A stretch of DNA of 64,000 bases from assembly GCF_000744705.1 (NCBI RefSeq), contig NZ_JQML01000001.1:7760017-7824016 (forward strand), written 5' to 3'. Shown here in pieces: positions 41,451 to 50,673 of this stretch; position 1 is the first letter of the stretch; every line of letters begins with the position of its first letter. Below the pieces are notes generated by a model. It had not been told where the DNA came from, made no database searches, and saw only the letters and a list, made by a program, of their open reading frames with translations. This DNA comes from Streptacidiphilus albus JL83. GTDB lineage: Bacteria; Actinomycetota; Actinomycetes; Streptomycetales; Streptomycetaceae. The position numbers and the translations under genes were made by a program.

Positions 41451-43694
41451 GTGTCAACAACCCCCGTCCGAAGAAGGCTCGTCGGCGGCCTGGCCGCCTT
41501 CGCGCTCGCCACCGTCGGCGTCAGCGCGCTGACGGCCGCCCCGGCCTCGGCGACTGCGTCGAGCCCCAGCTACAGCATCAGCGTCGGTTCGACCGGGTCC
41601 TTCGGCAACCCGGACGACACCCCGGCCGGCCCGTTCATCGACAAGGACGGCACCTTCTACTACCAGTCCTCGCACTCGCTCTACGGTGCGACCGACTCCC
41701 GCTCCTGGAACTTCTACACCGGGACGAACTTCGACACCGCGACCGCCGACAGCACCCTCGACAACGCGGTCAACCCGGCGAACTCCCAGGACTCCAACAG
41801 CAACACCACCTACCGCTGCAACAACAGCCCGACCGGCCTCACCGCCACCTACGCGCCCTCCAGCACCAGCTATGCCGAGGCCAACTACTGCGACCTGGCC
41901 GGCGTGTGGGTGGACCCGGACACCGGCTACTGGTACGGCATGGTGCACAACGAGTTCACCCCGCAGCCCTTCGGCGACGGTCTGCACTTCGACGCCATCG
42001 ACTACGCGGTGTCGACGGACCAGGGGCGGTTGTGGACCATCGAGAACCACGCCATCACCAGCCCGTACAGCACGACGCGCGGCAACACCACCGCGTTCCC
42101 GAACGAGACGTACGACTACGGCGACGGCGACCCGCGGCTGTACACGGACACCGCCTCGGGCTACTTCTACCTCTACTACGGCTCGCGGATCGTCGACAAG
42201 ACCGGCAGTTGGGCGGCCTTCTACGAGCACGTGGCTCGCGCCCCGATCTCCGGCAAGATGGCGCCCGGCACGTGGGAGAAGTGGTACGACGGATCGTGGA
42301 GCCAGCCCGGCCAGGGCGGCCTGGAGAGCAACCTGGTGCCGGTCAGCTCCAGCAACAGCACCGGATACACCCCCGCATCCAGCGAGTACAACCCGGACAC
42401 CACCGGTACCGCGAGCCAGCAGATAGCGGCCGGGGAGATGCCCGCGACGTCGCCGCTGTTCGTCATGGACATCACCTACGACGCCTACCTGGGTCTGTAC
42501 ATCGGCGAGCCGCAGAACCCCGACCAGAGCGGCTCGGCACCGCAGCAGTACTACGCGACCAGCAACCTCGCCACGCAGCAGTGGTCCCTGATCGGTGACA
42601 CGGGCAGCAGCTTCGAAACCGCGTCGTGGTACCGCTGGTTCCTCGACAGCACGAACCTGACGAGCTCCGCCATCGTCGGGAAGTCCTTCCGCTCGTACTG
42701 CGCGTACGGGTGTCCAGGAGGGTCCTCCGGTGACTACGCCAACGTCACCGTCGGCTCCAGCGCCCCGGCCGCCGCGCCGTTCAACCCGGCCGACACCTAC
42801 CGGATCGCCAGCGCCGACGGCCAGGTCCTGGGCCAGGTCTCCGGCAGCTCGGCGACCGCGTCGCAGTCCGCGTCCAGCGGCTCGACGCTGCAGGCCTGGT
42901 CCTTCGTCGCCGACGGCGACGGCTCCTACCGGGTCGTCAACGCCTCGTCCGGGCAGCTGCTCGGCGTCGGCAGCAGCAGCACCGCGACCCGCGCCTGGGG
43001 CACCGCGCCCACGGTCACCGCGTCCGGCACCGGCGGCCCGACCGTCGGCCAGCAGTGGTGGATCATCTCGGACACCGACCCCGGCACCGGCGCGGCCACC
43101 GGCAGCTACCGGCTGGTCAACCGCTACAGCGGCCTGGTGATCGGGCTGACCACCGGTTCCGGCGCGGTCGCCGAGACCACCCCGGCCCGCTACTGGACCA
43201 ACACCACCGGCAACTCCGTCGGCGGATCGCGCACCGGCAACGAGCAGACGCTGACCATGACCGCCGTCGGCACCACCACGGCCAACCTCAACGGCACCCA
43301 CACCGTCTCCCTGTCGGGCCAGGCCCTGGACGACCCGAACTGGTCGACCAGCACCGGTGTGCAGCTCGACACCTGGGGCCGCAACGCCGGGGCCAACCAG
43401 AACTGGGTCTTCACCCAGCAGAGCGACGGGTCCTACCAGATCGAGAACGCCTACTCGGACCTGTGCCTGGACGACGACGGCGGCTTCACCACGGCCGGCA
43501 CCGAGGCGATCCAGTGGACCTGCACCGGCGGCAGCAACCAGCACTGGACGCTCGCGCAACTGCCGGGCGGCGCCTACACGATCACCAATGTCCACTCCGG
43601 CCTGCTGCTGACCACGGCCTCGACCGCGAACGGCGCGCTGGTGACCCAGCAGGCCAACACCGGCTCGGCGCTCCAGCAGTGGACCGTTCAGTAA
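41451..43694 (+). CDS. Secreted paralogue of the preceding lectin exoprotein, without the Ig-like domain
   Basis: A 747-aa exoprotein, colinear with the gene before it. It has a Tat-like signal (VRRRLVGGLAAFALATVGV), the same unassigned domain (WVDPDTGYWYGMVHNEFTPQ, YDYGDGDPRLYTDTASGYFY), the first ricin-type trefoil and the last trefoil (LCLDDDGG, NQHWTLAQLPGGAYTITN). The Ig-like domain between the trefoils is absent, which accounts for most of the length difference. The charged and aromatic residues of the catalytic-type domain are conserved between the copies, implying that both are active and under selection. The GTG start sits at AAGGAGCCACG. A strong terminator follows. Tandem duplication is the likely origin. 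Confidence 0.82.
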   Translation: MSTTPVRRRLVGGLAAFALATVGVSALTAAPASATASSPSYSISVGSTGSFGNPDDTPAGPFIDKDGTFYYQSSHSLYGATDSRSWNFYTGTNFDTATADSTLDNAVNPANSQDSNSNTTYRCNNSPTGLTATYAPSSTSYAEANYCDLAGVWVDPDTGYWYGMVHNEFTPQPFGDGLHFDAIDYAVSTDQGRLWTIENHAITSPYSTTRGNTTAFPNETYDYGDGDPRLYTDTASGYFYLYYGSRIVDKTGSWAAFYEHVARAPISGKMAPGTWEKWYDGSWSQPGQGGLESNLVPVSSSNSTGYTPASSEYNPDTTGTASQQIAAGEMPATSPLFVMDITYDAYLGLYIGEPQNPDQSGSAPQQYYATSNLATQQWSLIGDTGSSFETASWYRWFLDSTNLTSSAIVGKSFRSYCAYGCPGGSSGDYANVTVGSSAPAAAPFNPADTYRIASADGQVLGQVSGSSATASQSASSGSTLQAWSFVADGDGSYRVVNASSGQLLGVGSSSTATRAWGTAPTVTASGTGGPTVGQQWWIISDTDPGTGAATGSYRLVNRYSGLVIGLTTGSGAVAETTPARYWTNTTGNSVGGSRTGNEQTLTMTAVGTTTANLNGTHTVSLSGQALDDPNWSTSTGVQLDTWGRNAGANQNWVFTQQSDGSYQIENAYSDLCLDDDGGFTTAGTEAIQWTCTGGSNQHWTLAQLPGGAYTITNVHSGLLLTTASTANGALVTQQANTGSALQQWTVQ

Positions 43695-43720
43695 CCGGCG
43701 GCTCCTGACAGCGAACGCCG

Positions 43721-43754
43721 GGGCCCGCCGACCTCCCGGTCGGCGGGCCCTTTT
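43721..43754 (+). terminator. Rho-independent terminator after the exoprotein operon
   Basis: A perfect 13-bp stem, GGGCCCGCCGACC (43721-43733) with GGTCGGCGGGCCC (43738-43750), a TCCC loop and TTTT directly after. It separates the LacI-controlled unit from galE. Confidence 0.92.
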
Positions 43755-43810
43755 CCGGGCCGGTCGGGCCCGCAGCCCGGCTCGCGGAAGCGGGCCGGTA
43801 GGGTACCGGC

Positions 43811-44830
43811 ATGCGCATCCTGGTCACCGGCGGCAGCGGGTACATCGGCTCCCACACCACTCTCCAGCTCATCGCGGCCGGCCACGAGGTGGTGATCGCC
43901 GACAACTTCAGCCGGAGCAAGCCCTCCGTCCTGGGGCGGCTGGAGGCACTGGCCGGAACGGCGATCAAGTACCACGTGGTCGACCTCACCGACCGGGCCG
44001 CGACCGACCGGCTGTTCGCCCAGGGCGCGTTCGACGCGGTCGTGCACTTCGCCGGGCTGAAGGCGGTCGGGGAGTCCGTGGCGCAGCCGCTGGAGTACTA
44101 CTCCAACAACCTCGGTTCGACGCTCTCGCTGCTGGCCGCGATGCGCGCGCACGGGGTCGCGAAGCTGGTGTTCTCCTCCTCCGCCACCGTCTACGGCGAG
44201 GACGCGCCGGTGCCGATGCAGGAGTCCTTCCCGACCTCGGCGACCAACCCCTACGGCTGGACCAAGGTGATGCAGGAGCAGATCCTGCGCGACGTCGCCG
44301 CCGCCGACCCGAACATCCGGATCGCACTGCTGCGCTACTTCAACCCGGTCGGCTCCCACGCGTCGGGGACGATCGGTGAGGACCCGCACGGGGTGCCCAA
44401 CAACCTGATGCCGCTGCTCGCCCAGATCGCCGTCGGGCGGCGGGACGCGCTCCAGCTCTACGGCCAGGACTACCCCACCCCCGACGGCACCGCGCGCCGC
44501 GACTACCTGCACGTCGAGGACCTGGCCGCCGGTCATGTCGCCGCGCTGGACCGGCTGGGCGAGACCGCGGAGCCGGTCTCGACCTGGAACCTGGGCACCG
44601 GGACGCCCACCTCGGTCCTGGAGATGGTGTCGGCGTTCGCCGAGGCCAGCGGTCGGGAGATCCCGACCGTGGACGCGCCCCGGCGCCCCGGCGACATCGC
44701 CGACTCCTACGCGGACCCGGCCAAGGCCCGCACCGAGCTGGGCTGGGTGGCTGCCCGCAGCATCCACGACATGTGCGCGGACACCTGGCGCTGGCAGTCG
44801 CAGAACCCGGACGGCTTCCCGGACGAGTAG
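43811..44830 (+). CDS. galE: UDP-glucose 4-epimerase
   Basis: A 339-aa extended short-chain dehydrogenase, full length for GalE. The NAD loop is VTGGSGYIGSHT, the catalytic Ser is in VFSSSATVYGE, the YxxxK pair is in NPYGWTKVM, and the substrate region is LLRYFNPVGSHASGTIGEDP with PNNLMPLLAQIAVGRR. It interconverts UDP-glucose and UDP-galactose for the Leloir pathway and cell-envelope glycans. It has its own start 56 bp after the terminator, so it is not simply part of the exoprotein transcript; a metabolic link to a galactose-containing substrate is only suggestive. It converges with the ABC transporter gene (5-bp gap). Confidence 0.96.
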   Translation: MRILVTGGSGYIGSHTTLQLIAAGHEVVIADNFSRSKPSVLGRLEALAGTAIKYHVVDLTDRAATDRLFAQGAFDAVVHFAGLKAVGESVAQPLEYYSNNLGSTLSLLAAMRAHGVAKLVFSSSATVYGEDAPVPMQESFPTSATNPYGWTKVMQEQILRDVAAADPNIRIALLRYFNPVGSHASGTIGEDPHGVPNNLMPLLAQIAVGRRDALQLYGQDYPTPDGTARRDYLHVEDLAAGHVAALDRLGETAEPVSTWNLGTGTPTSVLEMVSAFAEASGREIPTVDAPRRPGDIADSYADPAKARTELGWVAARSIHDMCADTWRWQSQNPDGFPDE

Positions 44831-44835
44831 CGGCG

Positions 44836-46716
44836 TCACCCCGACGGCAGGTCGACCCGGACGGAGTCGGCGCTGTCGGCGGTGTCGGAGCCGTCGGGGC
44901 CGTCGGCCGCCGGGATGTCCTCGCTGAGGAAGCCGCCGGACTGGTGCTGCCAGAGCTTGGCGTAGGCGCCCTCGGAGGCGAGCAGTTCGTGGTGCCCGCC
45001 CTGCTCGATGATCCGGCCCCGGTCCAGCACCACGAGCCGGTCCATGCCGGCCACGGTGCTGAGCCGGTGCGCGACGACCAGCGCGGTCCGACCGTTCATC
45101 AGCCGCCACAGCGCCTCCTGCACCAGGATCTCGCTCTCCGAGTCCAGGGCGCTGGTGGCCTCGTCGAGCAGCAGGATCGGGGCGTCCCGCAGGATCGCCC
45201 TGGCCAGGGCGACCCGCTGGCGCTGGCCGCCGGAGAGCTTGACGCCGCGTTCGCCCACCATGGTGTCGAAGCCCTCCGGCAGCGCGTCGGCGAACTCGGT
45301 GACGTGCGCCGCCTCGGCTGCCCGGCGGATCTCGGCCTCGGTCGCGTCCGGTCGGGCGAACGCGATGTTCTCCCGCAGCGTCCGGTGGAACATGGCCGGG
45401 TCCTGCGGCACGTAGGCGATCTGACTGCGCAGGTCGGCCTGGCGCAGCCGGCTGATGTCCTGGCCCCCGATCAGGATCCGCCCGGCGTCGACGTCGGTCA
45501 TCCGCAGCAGCAGCCGGGTGAGCGTGGTCTTGCCGCCGCCGGAGCGGCCGACCAGTCCGATCCTGGACCCGCTCGGCACGTGCAGGTCGAGCCCCCGGAA
45601 GAGCGGCGCCGCGCCCTCGTGGGCGAAGGTCACCCGCTCGAAGCGGACATCGGCGGACCTGGGGCGCAGCGGCTCCGGCGAGGCCGGGTCGAGCACGTTC
45701 GGCGGCGTCAGCAGCAGTTCGGCGAACTGCGCGGCCTCCGTCATCGAGCTCTCCAACCGCCGGTAGATCTGGTTGAACTCGAACATGATCCTGGTCGCGT
45801 TGGAGTAGTAGGTGAAGGCGACCACGACCGTCTCCACGCTGTGCCTGCTGCCGCCGAGCGCCACCGCGAGCAGCAGGCCCAGCGCGTTGGTCAGCACCGA
45901 CATCGGCGCGACCAGGGTGTCGATCCGCAGATTGCTGTAGTCCCAGGAGCGCAGCGAGAGCCGGCGCGACTCCGCCACCCGGGAGCGGTGCTCGGCCGCC
46001 TCGCGCCCCTCGGCGGCGAAGGCCCGGACCGTGTCCATGTTCATCAGACTGTCGGCGACATGGCCCGAGACCCGGGCGATCGCCGCCTCGCGCTGGTCGA
46101 CCAGGGCCTGGCGGCGGCGGATGAGCGGCAGCACGAGGACCGCCGCCAGCGCGATCAGCGTCAGCAGGACGACGACCAGCAGCGGTTCGTACTGCCACAG
46201 CACCACCGAGCCGAACAGCAGCGGCACCAGGCTGCCGACGACCGAGAAGGTCATCGTGTCGACGAAGTCCTCGAAGCGGGAGGCGAAGCTCAGCACCCGT
46301 TTGGTCAGCGAGCCGGCGAAGTTGCTGTGGAAGAACGCGGAGTCCTTGGCGAAGAGCTCGTCCATGCCGCTGATGTACAGCTGCTCGATGCCCCGGGCCT
46401 CAAGCCGGTTGAGGCAGTGGCCGCCGATCCGCCACAGCAGCTCCGAGAAGAGCAGCACCCCGCCGAAGCCGAGGACGTAGGGCAGGGTCGCGCCGACGCT
46501 GATGCCGCTGTCGTCGGCGATCCGGCCGACGAGCATGGCGACGATCAGCGGTGCGATGTAGCCGATGCCGATGTTGCCCATGGCCGGCAGCAGCATCGCG
46601 GGCGCGGTCAGCCACCGCAGCCGGGTCAACTCCTGTCTGTAGAAGCGCAGGGCGAGCAGGACCGCGCCCCGGCGCGGCGACCCCTCCGGGGTCTCGGGTG
46701 ATGCGGGCGATCGCAC
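44836..46716 (-). CDS. ABC exporter half-transporter (membrane and ATPase fused)
   Basis: A 626-aa protein. Six transmembrane helices lie in about residues 25-330. The nucleotide-binding domain (about 365-600) has Walker A VGRSGGGKTTLTRLL, the Q-loop region AYVPQDPAMFHRTLRENIAF, signature KLSGGQRQRVALARAIL, Walker B PILLLDEATSALDSES and the switch His in VVAHRLSTV. This is the layout of MsbA/MDR-like homodimeric exporters. GTG start with a GGAGGT site. The cargo cannot be told. The long divergent gap to the DJ-1-like gene contains a 7-bp stem hairpin (46772-46787), possibly regulatory. Confidence 0.93.
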   Translation of the reverse strand: MRSPASPETPEGSPRRGAVLLALRFYRQELTRLRWLTAPAMLLPAMGNIGIGYIAPLIVAMLVGRIADDSGISVGATLPYVLGFGGVLLFSELLWRIGGHCLNRLEARGIEQLYISGMDELFAKDSAFFHSNFAGSLTKRVLSFASRFEDFVDTMTFSVVGSLVPLLFGSVVLWQYEPLLVVVLLTLIALAAVLVLPLIRRRQALVDQREAAIARVSGHVADSLMNMDTVRAFAAEGREAAEHRSRVAESRRLSLRSWDYSNLRIDTLVAPMSVLTNALGLLLAVALGGSRHSVETVVVAFTYYSNATRIMFEFNQIYRRLESSMTEAAQFAELLLTPPNVLDPASPEPLRPRSADVRFERVTFAHEGAAPLFRGLDLHVPSGSRIGLVGRSGGGKTTLTRLLLRMTDVDAGRILIGGQDISRLRQADLRSQIAYVPQDPAMFHRTLRENIAFARPDATEAEIRRAAEAAHVTEFADALPEGFDTMVGERGVKLSGGQRQRVALARAILRDAPILLLDEATSALDSESEILVQEALWRLMNGRTALVVAHRLSTVAGMDRLVVLDRGRIIEQGGHHELLASEGAYAKLWQHQSGGFLSEDIPAADGPDGSDTADSADSVRVDLPSG

Positions 46717-47007
46717 ACCACACCTCCGTTCTTCGCAGGTGGGCCCCCCTTGCCGCCGCTGGTGACGGAGCGTGCCCGTTCGGGCACGGAGGGAGCCGGG
46801 ATCCGAAGTCTCCCGCGAGGGCGTCCGTGCCGTCCAAGCGTTTTTCGCGAGGGCCGGCGCAGGCAGCCATTCGTGTGGCGGTGCCCGGTGTCGGCGTTTG
46901 CGGCGGGGGCCGATGGTTGAACCGGTCTACCTTCGAGTCCATGGTGCGTCGGCGTTCCGGGTCGGGACGGTCGGCGCGTGGACCACCACCCTCGGAGTGA
47001 ACCCGTC

Positions 47008-47703
47008 ATGGCAAAGATCCTGTTCGTGATGACCGGCGTCGACTACTGGACGCTGGCCGACGGCACCAGGCACCCCACCGGCTTCTGGGCCGAGGAGGCC
47101 GTCGCACCGTACGAGGCGTTCGAGGCCGCGGGGTACGAGGTCGTCGTCGCCACCCCCGGCGGGGTGATCCCGACCGTGGACCGGGGCAGCCTGGCCCCGC
47201 AGGTCAACGGCGGCGAGGAGGGCGCGCAGCGGGTCGCGCTCGCGCTCGCCTCGATGGCCGAACTGCGGAAGCCGGTCAAGCTGGAGGACGTGCGGCTGGA
47301 CGACTACGACGCCGTCTTCTATCCCGGCGGCCACGGCCCGATGGAGGATCTGGCGGTCGACGCCGACTCCGGCCGGCTGCTCACCCTGGCGCTGAGGTCC
47401 GGCAAGCCGCTCGGCGTGGTCTGCCACGCCCCGGCCGCGCTGCTGGCGGCCAGGGACGAGGACGGCGGCTCACCGTTCTCCGGCTACCGGCTGACCGGCT
47501 TCACCAATGCCGAGGAGACCCAGGCCGGGCTCGCGGACAAGGCGAAGTGGCTGCTCCAGGACCGCCTGGTGGAGCTGGGCGCCGACTTCCAGGAGGGCGA
47601 GCCGTGGGTCCCGAAGGTGGTCGTCGACCGCAACCTGGTCACCGGTCAGAACCCGGCCTCCTCCGCGCCGCTCGCGGCCGAGATGCTGCGGATGCTGGGC
47701 TGA
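47008..47703 (+). CDS. DJ-1/PfpI (Hsp31-like) protein, type 1 glutamine amidotransferase fold
   Basis: A 231-aa protein. The nucleophile elbow is GVVCHAPAALL with the conserved Cys; the early acidic residue is in TGFWAEEAVAPYEAFEAAGY, and the loop is YPGGHGPMEDLAVD. The sequence is close to Hsp31/YajL-type glyoxalase III or chaperone proteins, which detoxify methylglyoxal or repair glycated proteins. The ATG at 47008 opens the MAKILFVMTGVD strand, the usual N-terminus. Monocistronic, with a damaged LuxR-type fragment after it. Confidence 0.9.
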   Translation: MAKILFVMTGVDYWTLADGTRHPTGFWAEEAVAPYEAFEAAGYEVVVATPGGVIPTVDRGSLAPQVNGGEEGAQRVALALASMAELRKPVKLEDVRLDDYDAVFYPGGHGPMEDLAVDADSGRLLTLALRSGKPLGVVCHAPAALLAARDEDGGSPFSGYRLTGFTNAEETQAGLADKAKWLLQDRLVELGADFQEGEPWVPKVVVDRNLVTGQNPASSAPLAAEMLRMLG

Positions 47704-47753
47704 CGGCCCCGCTCGGCCGCGCCGGGGTTCCCAGCGGAAGCGGCGGCGGGTGA

Positions 47754-47990
47754 CGGCGACGGCGACCCGGGCGGCGACCAGCAGCAGGCACGGGGCGGCA
47801 GCTGCTCCGGCTGCTCGCCGGCGGCCTCACCGACGAGCGCGCCGCGCAGCGCCTCGGCGTCTCGCTGCGGACCATCCGGCGGATGATGGCCGACCTGATG
47901 ACCCGGACCGACTCCCGCAGTCGGTTCCAGGCGGGCATCAAGGTCGCCTCCCTGGGCTGGCTGGAGTCCTCGGTGGAGGCGCTGCCCTAG
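47754..47990 (+). pseudogene. C-terminal fragment of a LuxR-type regulator
   Basis: With no start codon, the frame reads RQLLRLLAGGLTDERAAQRL, GVSLRTIRRMMADLMTRTDS, RSRFQAGIKVASLGWLES and stops at 47990. This is a LuxR/NarL helix-turn-helix without its N-terminal domains. Its end overlaps the end of the acetyltransferase gene on the other strand. Probably the remains of a larger helix-turn-helix regulator of the kind that carries TrmB- or ATPase-type sensor domains. Confidence 0.6.
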
Positions 47991-48508
47991 GCTCCGGGGC
48001 CGGTCAGGTCGAGGCGCCAGTCGTTGCTGCGCATCAGGGTGCCGCTGCCCGCGGGGTACTCGAAGTCGCAAGGTCCCAGCAGGGTGAAGCCCAGCCGCCC
48101 GCAGAGGGCGTTGGAGGGGGCGTTGTCGACCGAGGGGAAGGCGTGCAGGGCGGTGGGGGCGCCGGGCCGTCGGGCGGCCTCGCGGACGACGGCGACCAGC
48201 GCGGCCCCCGCGGCGGCGGCGATGCCCCGGCCCTGATGGGCGGGGAGGACGTTCCAGCCGGTCTCGTAGACCGCCCGGCCCTGCCACTCGCGCCGGTGGT
48301 AGGCGATGCTGCCGACCGCCTCGCCGTCGACCAGGACCGCGAACATCCGGCCGCGACCGGTCTCCGGCATGGCGAGGTAGCGGCGGTGCCGGGCCAGGAG
48401 CTCCTTCTCCGTTTCGGGGCCGCCGACATGACGGCGCATCTGCGGGGTGTTGATCTGCCGCAGCAGGGCGAGTGCCGACTCCGACCAGGGTTCGAGCTGA
48501 AGATCCAT
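47987..48508 (-). CDS. GNAT-family N-acetyltransferase
   Basis: A 173-aa enzyme. The acetyl-CoA pyrophosphate loop is PAHQGRGIAAAAGAALVAVV; beta strands are FAVLVDGEAVGSIAYHRREW and YETGWNVLP. The closing motif is HAFPSVDNAPSNALCGRLGF, with the conserved Asn found in RimJ/RimL-like members. ATG 48508 gives a normal N-terminus (DLQLEPWSES). The acceptor substrate is unknown. It is divergent from the cvn operon across 300 bp that contain no other gene; an AT-rich element CATAGGGTAGTTTG near 48660 may hold the cvn promoter. Confidence 0.88.
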   Translation of the reverse strand: MDLQLEPWSESALALLRQINTPQMRRHVGGPETEKELLARHRRYLAMPETGRGRMFAVLVDGEAVGSIAYHRREWQGRAVYETGWNVLPAHQGRGIAAAAGAALVAVVREAARRPGAPTALHAFPSVDNAPSNALCGRLGFTLLGPCDFEYPAGSGTLMRSNDWRLDLTGPGA

Positions 48509-48808
48509 GCGGGCCAGCCTGGCACGGCCGGCGGGGGTCCGCATCGCAATTGCGCCGCAGGTCACGGCTGGTGTGGCGGGTCCGGGGCCGGAACGGCGGC
48601 CATTTCCGAAATTGGTCTAGACCGTCAACCGGAGCGGGGCAATATCAACCGCCTGTGAACATAGGGTAGTTTGAACGCCAGCAGCCGAATGCGCAGTAAT
48701 CCTCGGCATGTGCGGGTCATACGTGCAGCGCAAGCCGTGTCCCGCGCACAGCACAGCCATCCCCGTTCGACTGCTGTACCGACCGGTCGCTACGTCCCGA
48801 GGACGCCG

Positions 48809-50638
48809 ATGCCTGATCAACTCCTGCCTGCCGGACACGCCGCGCCCAGAAGCGGCCGCCGGCGCGGCACGTCCGCCGCGTCCACCACCTCGGCCGGGGG
48901 AGGCATGCGACCCCGCCTCCTGCGGGTGGCCACTCTCCCCGCAGTCGTCACCACGCTGCTCGGGGCCGGCGCAGTGGCCTTCCTGGTGCTCGACAAGCCC
49001 GCAGATCCCGTGTCCGGCGGGCCACTTGCGGTACTGGCCGCCGCAGCGGCCGGCTGCGTGGCGGTGCTGCTGGTGGCGGCGGGCCGGGCCCGCGCCGCGG
49101 ACCGCTGGATGCAGCGCCGGGTCGAGGCGCTGCGCTCCGCCAGCCTGCGCGGTGAGCAGGAGCTGTGGCAGATCGTCGAGCAACTGCCGCAGGAGCGGCG
49201 GCCGGTGGCCTTCGGCCGGGAGTCCGCCGCGGAGACCGGCGACGTCTTCGAGGTGCTCGGCCGCGATCTGGAGCGCTACCGGCTCGGGGCCGCGGCCGCC
49301 CTCCAGGCCTCCGCCTCGGCGCCGGTCGAGGCGCCCGACCAGCGGGTCAGCGTCTTCGTCAACCTCGCCCGCCGGCTCCAGTCCCTGGTCCACCGGGAGA
49401 TCCAGCTGCTGGACGAGCTGGAGGCCCAGGTCGAGGACCCCGACCTGCTCAAGGGGCTCTTCTCGGTCGACCACCTGGCCACCCGCATCCGCCGCCACGC
49501 GGAGAACCTCGCCGTCCTCGGCGGCGCGGTCCCGCGCCGCCAGTGGACCCGGCCGGTCACCATGTACGAGATCCTCCGCTCGGCCGTCGCCGAGGTGGAG
49601 CAGTACTCGCGGGTCAAGCTGGTCCAGCCGACCGAGGGCAACCTGCGCGGTCACTCCATCGCCGACATCGTGCACCTCATCGCCGAGTTGGTCGAGAACG
49701 CCACCATGTTCTCCGCCCCCACCACCCAGGTGCTGCTGCGGGCCCAGCGGGTCACGGCCGGCCTGGCCATCGAGGTCGAGGACCGCGGTCTGGGCATGAC
49801 CCCCGAGGAGCGGGCGCAGATGAACCTGCTGCTCGCCGACCCGGGTCAGATCGACATCGGCGACCTGCTGGACGACGGCCGGATCGGCCTCTTCGTGGTC
49901 TCCTCGCTCGCCCGCCGGCACGGCATCGCGGTCCAGCTGCAGTCCAACATCTACGGCGGCACCCAGGCCGTGATCGTGCTGCCGCACGCCCTGCTCGGCG
50001 GCGCGGAGCAGGAGGAGGACGAGCCGTCCGCCGCGATCGGCGCACAGCGGCAGCCGCAGCAGCGGCCGCAGGTGCAGCAACAGCCGCAGCCCGCGCCCGT
50101 CGCACCCGCGCCCGCCGCCCGGCCCGTCGCCACCCAGCCCGGTTACCTGGCGGCCCGGGCCGGCCACGAGCCGCGCTACGCGGTCGAGCACGCCGGCGCC
50201 GAGGCCGACCACCGCCAGGTCGCCGACCACCGGCAGCCGCCGGGCGTCCGTCCGGCCCCGGCCCAGGGAGCCGGCGGCGGGAGGCCGCTGCCGCAGCGGG
50301 AGCCGGGGGCGCTGCGCTCGCCGGAGAAGGGGACCATGCCCGTGCACCACCGACCCACCCCGCCGGAACCGGTCCGCCAGGCCGAGCCGGGACACCCGGG
50401 CGGAGCCCGCACCGGGGACGCCCGTCCCGCGCTGCCCCGGCGGAACCAGCAGACCCACCTGGCCCCCCAGTTGCGCGACACCCCGGGCGGCCGGTACGGA
50501 GCCCCGGCCGACCCGTACGCCGAGGACGCCGACTACAACCCCGGTCTCATGGCCGCCTTCCAGCAGGGCGTCAGCCGCTCCGACGCCGCCGGCCGTCCGG
50601 AGGACGGTGACCCGGACGTCAGCAGCAGTGCCAGTTGA
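48809..50638 (+). CDS. cvnA: Conservon CvnA-type sensor histidine-kinase-like protein
   Basis: A 609-aa membrane protein. Two transmembrane helices (about 38-60 and 70-92) precede a helical region and an HATPase domain (about 255-395): HLIAELVENATMFSAPTTQV, VEDRGLGMTPEE, DDGRIGLFVVSSLARRHGIA, YGGTQAVIVLP. A disordered Gln/Pro/Arg-rich tail of about 200 residues follows. Conservons are actinobacterial modules in which CvnA signals to a roadblock protein, a DUF742 protein and a Ras-like GTPase. ATG 48809 has a GAGGA site; TTG 48671 and ATG 48902 are alternatives. This copy has a canonical order but cannot be matched to a numbered conservon. Confidence 0.9.
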   Translation: MPDQLLPAGHAAPRSGRRRGTSAASTTSAGGGMRPRLLRVATLPAVVTTLLGAGAVAFLVLDKPADPVSGGPLAVLAAAAAGCVAVLLVAAGRARAADRWMQRRVEALRSASLRGEQELWQIVEQLPQERRPVAFGRESAAETGDVFEVLGRDLERYRLGAAAALQASASAPVEAPDQRVSVFVNLARRLQSLVHREIQLLDELEAQVEDPDLLKGLFSVDHLATRIRRHAENLAVLGGAVPRRQWTRPVTMYEILRSAVAEVEQYSRVKLVQPTEGNLRGHSIADIVHLIAELVENATMFSAPTTQVLLRAQRVTAGLAIEVEDRGLGMTPEERAQMNLLLADPGQIDIGDLLDDGRIGLFVVSSLARRHGIAVQLQSNIYGGTQAVIVLPHALLGGAEQEEDEPSAAIGAQRQPQQRPQVQQQPQPAPVAPAPAARPVATQPGYLAARAGHEPRYAVEHAGAEADHRQVADHRQPPGVRPAPAQGAGGGRPLPQREPGALRSPEKGTMPVHHRPTPPEPVRQAEPGHPGGARTGDARPALPRRNQQTHLAPQLRDTPGGRYGAPADPYAEDADYNPGLMAAFQQGVSRSDAAGRPEDGDPDVSSSAS

Positions 50639-50673
50639 CCCGACGCCAACACCCGCAAGGAGATTCCTCCATC

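Noticed and set aside
38713-43595. Long minus-strand frames opposite the two lectin exoproteins
   Set aside because: Both are mirror images of the coding strand and similar only because the genes are paralogous.
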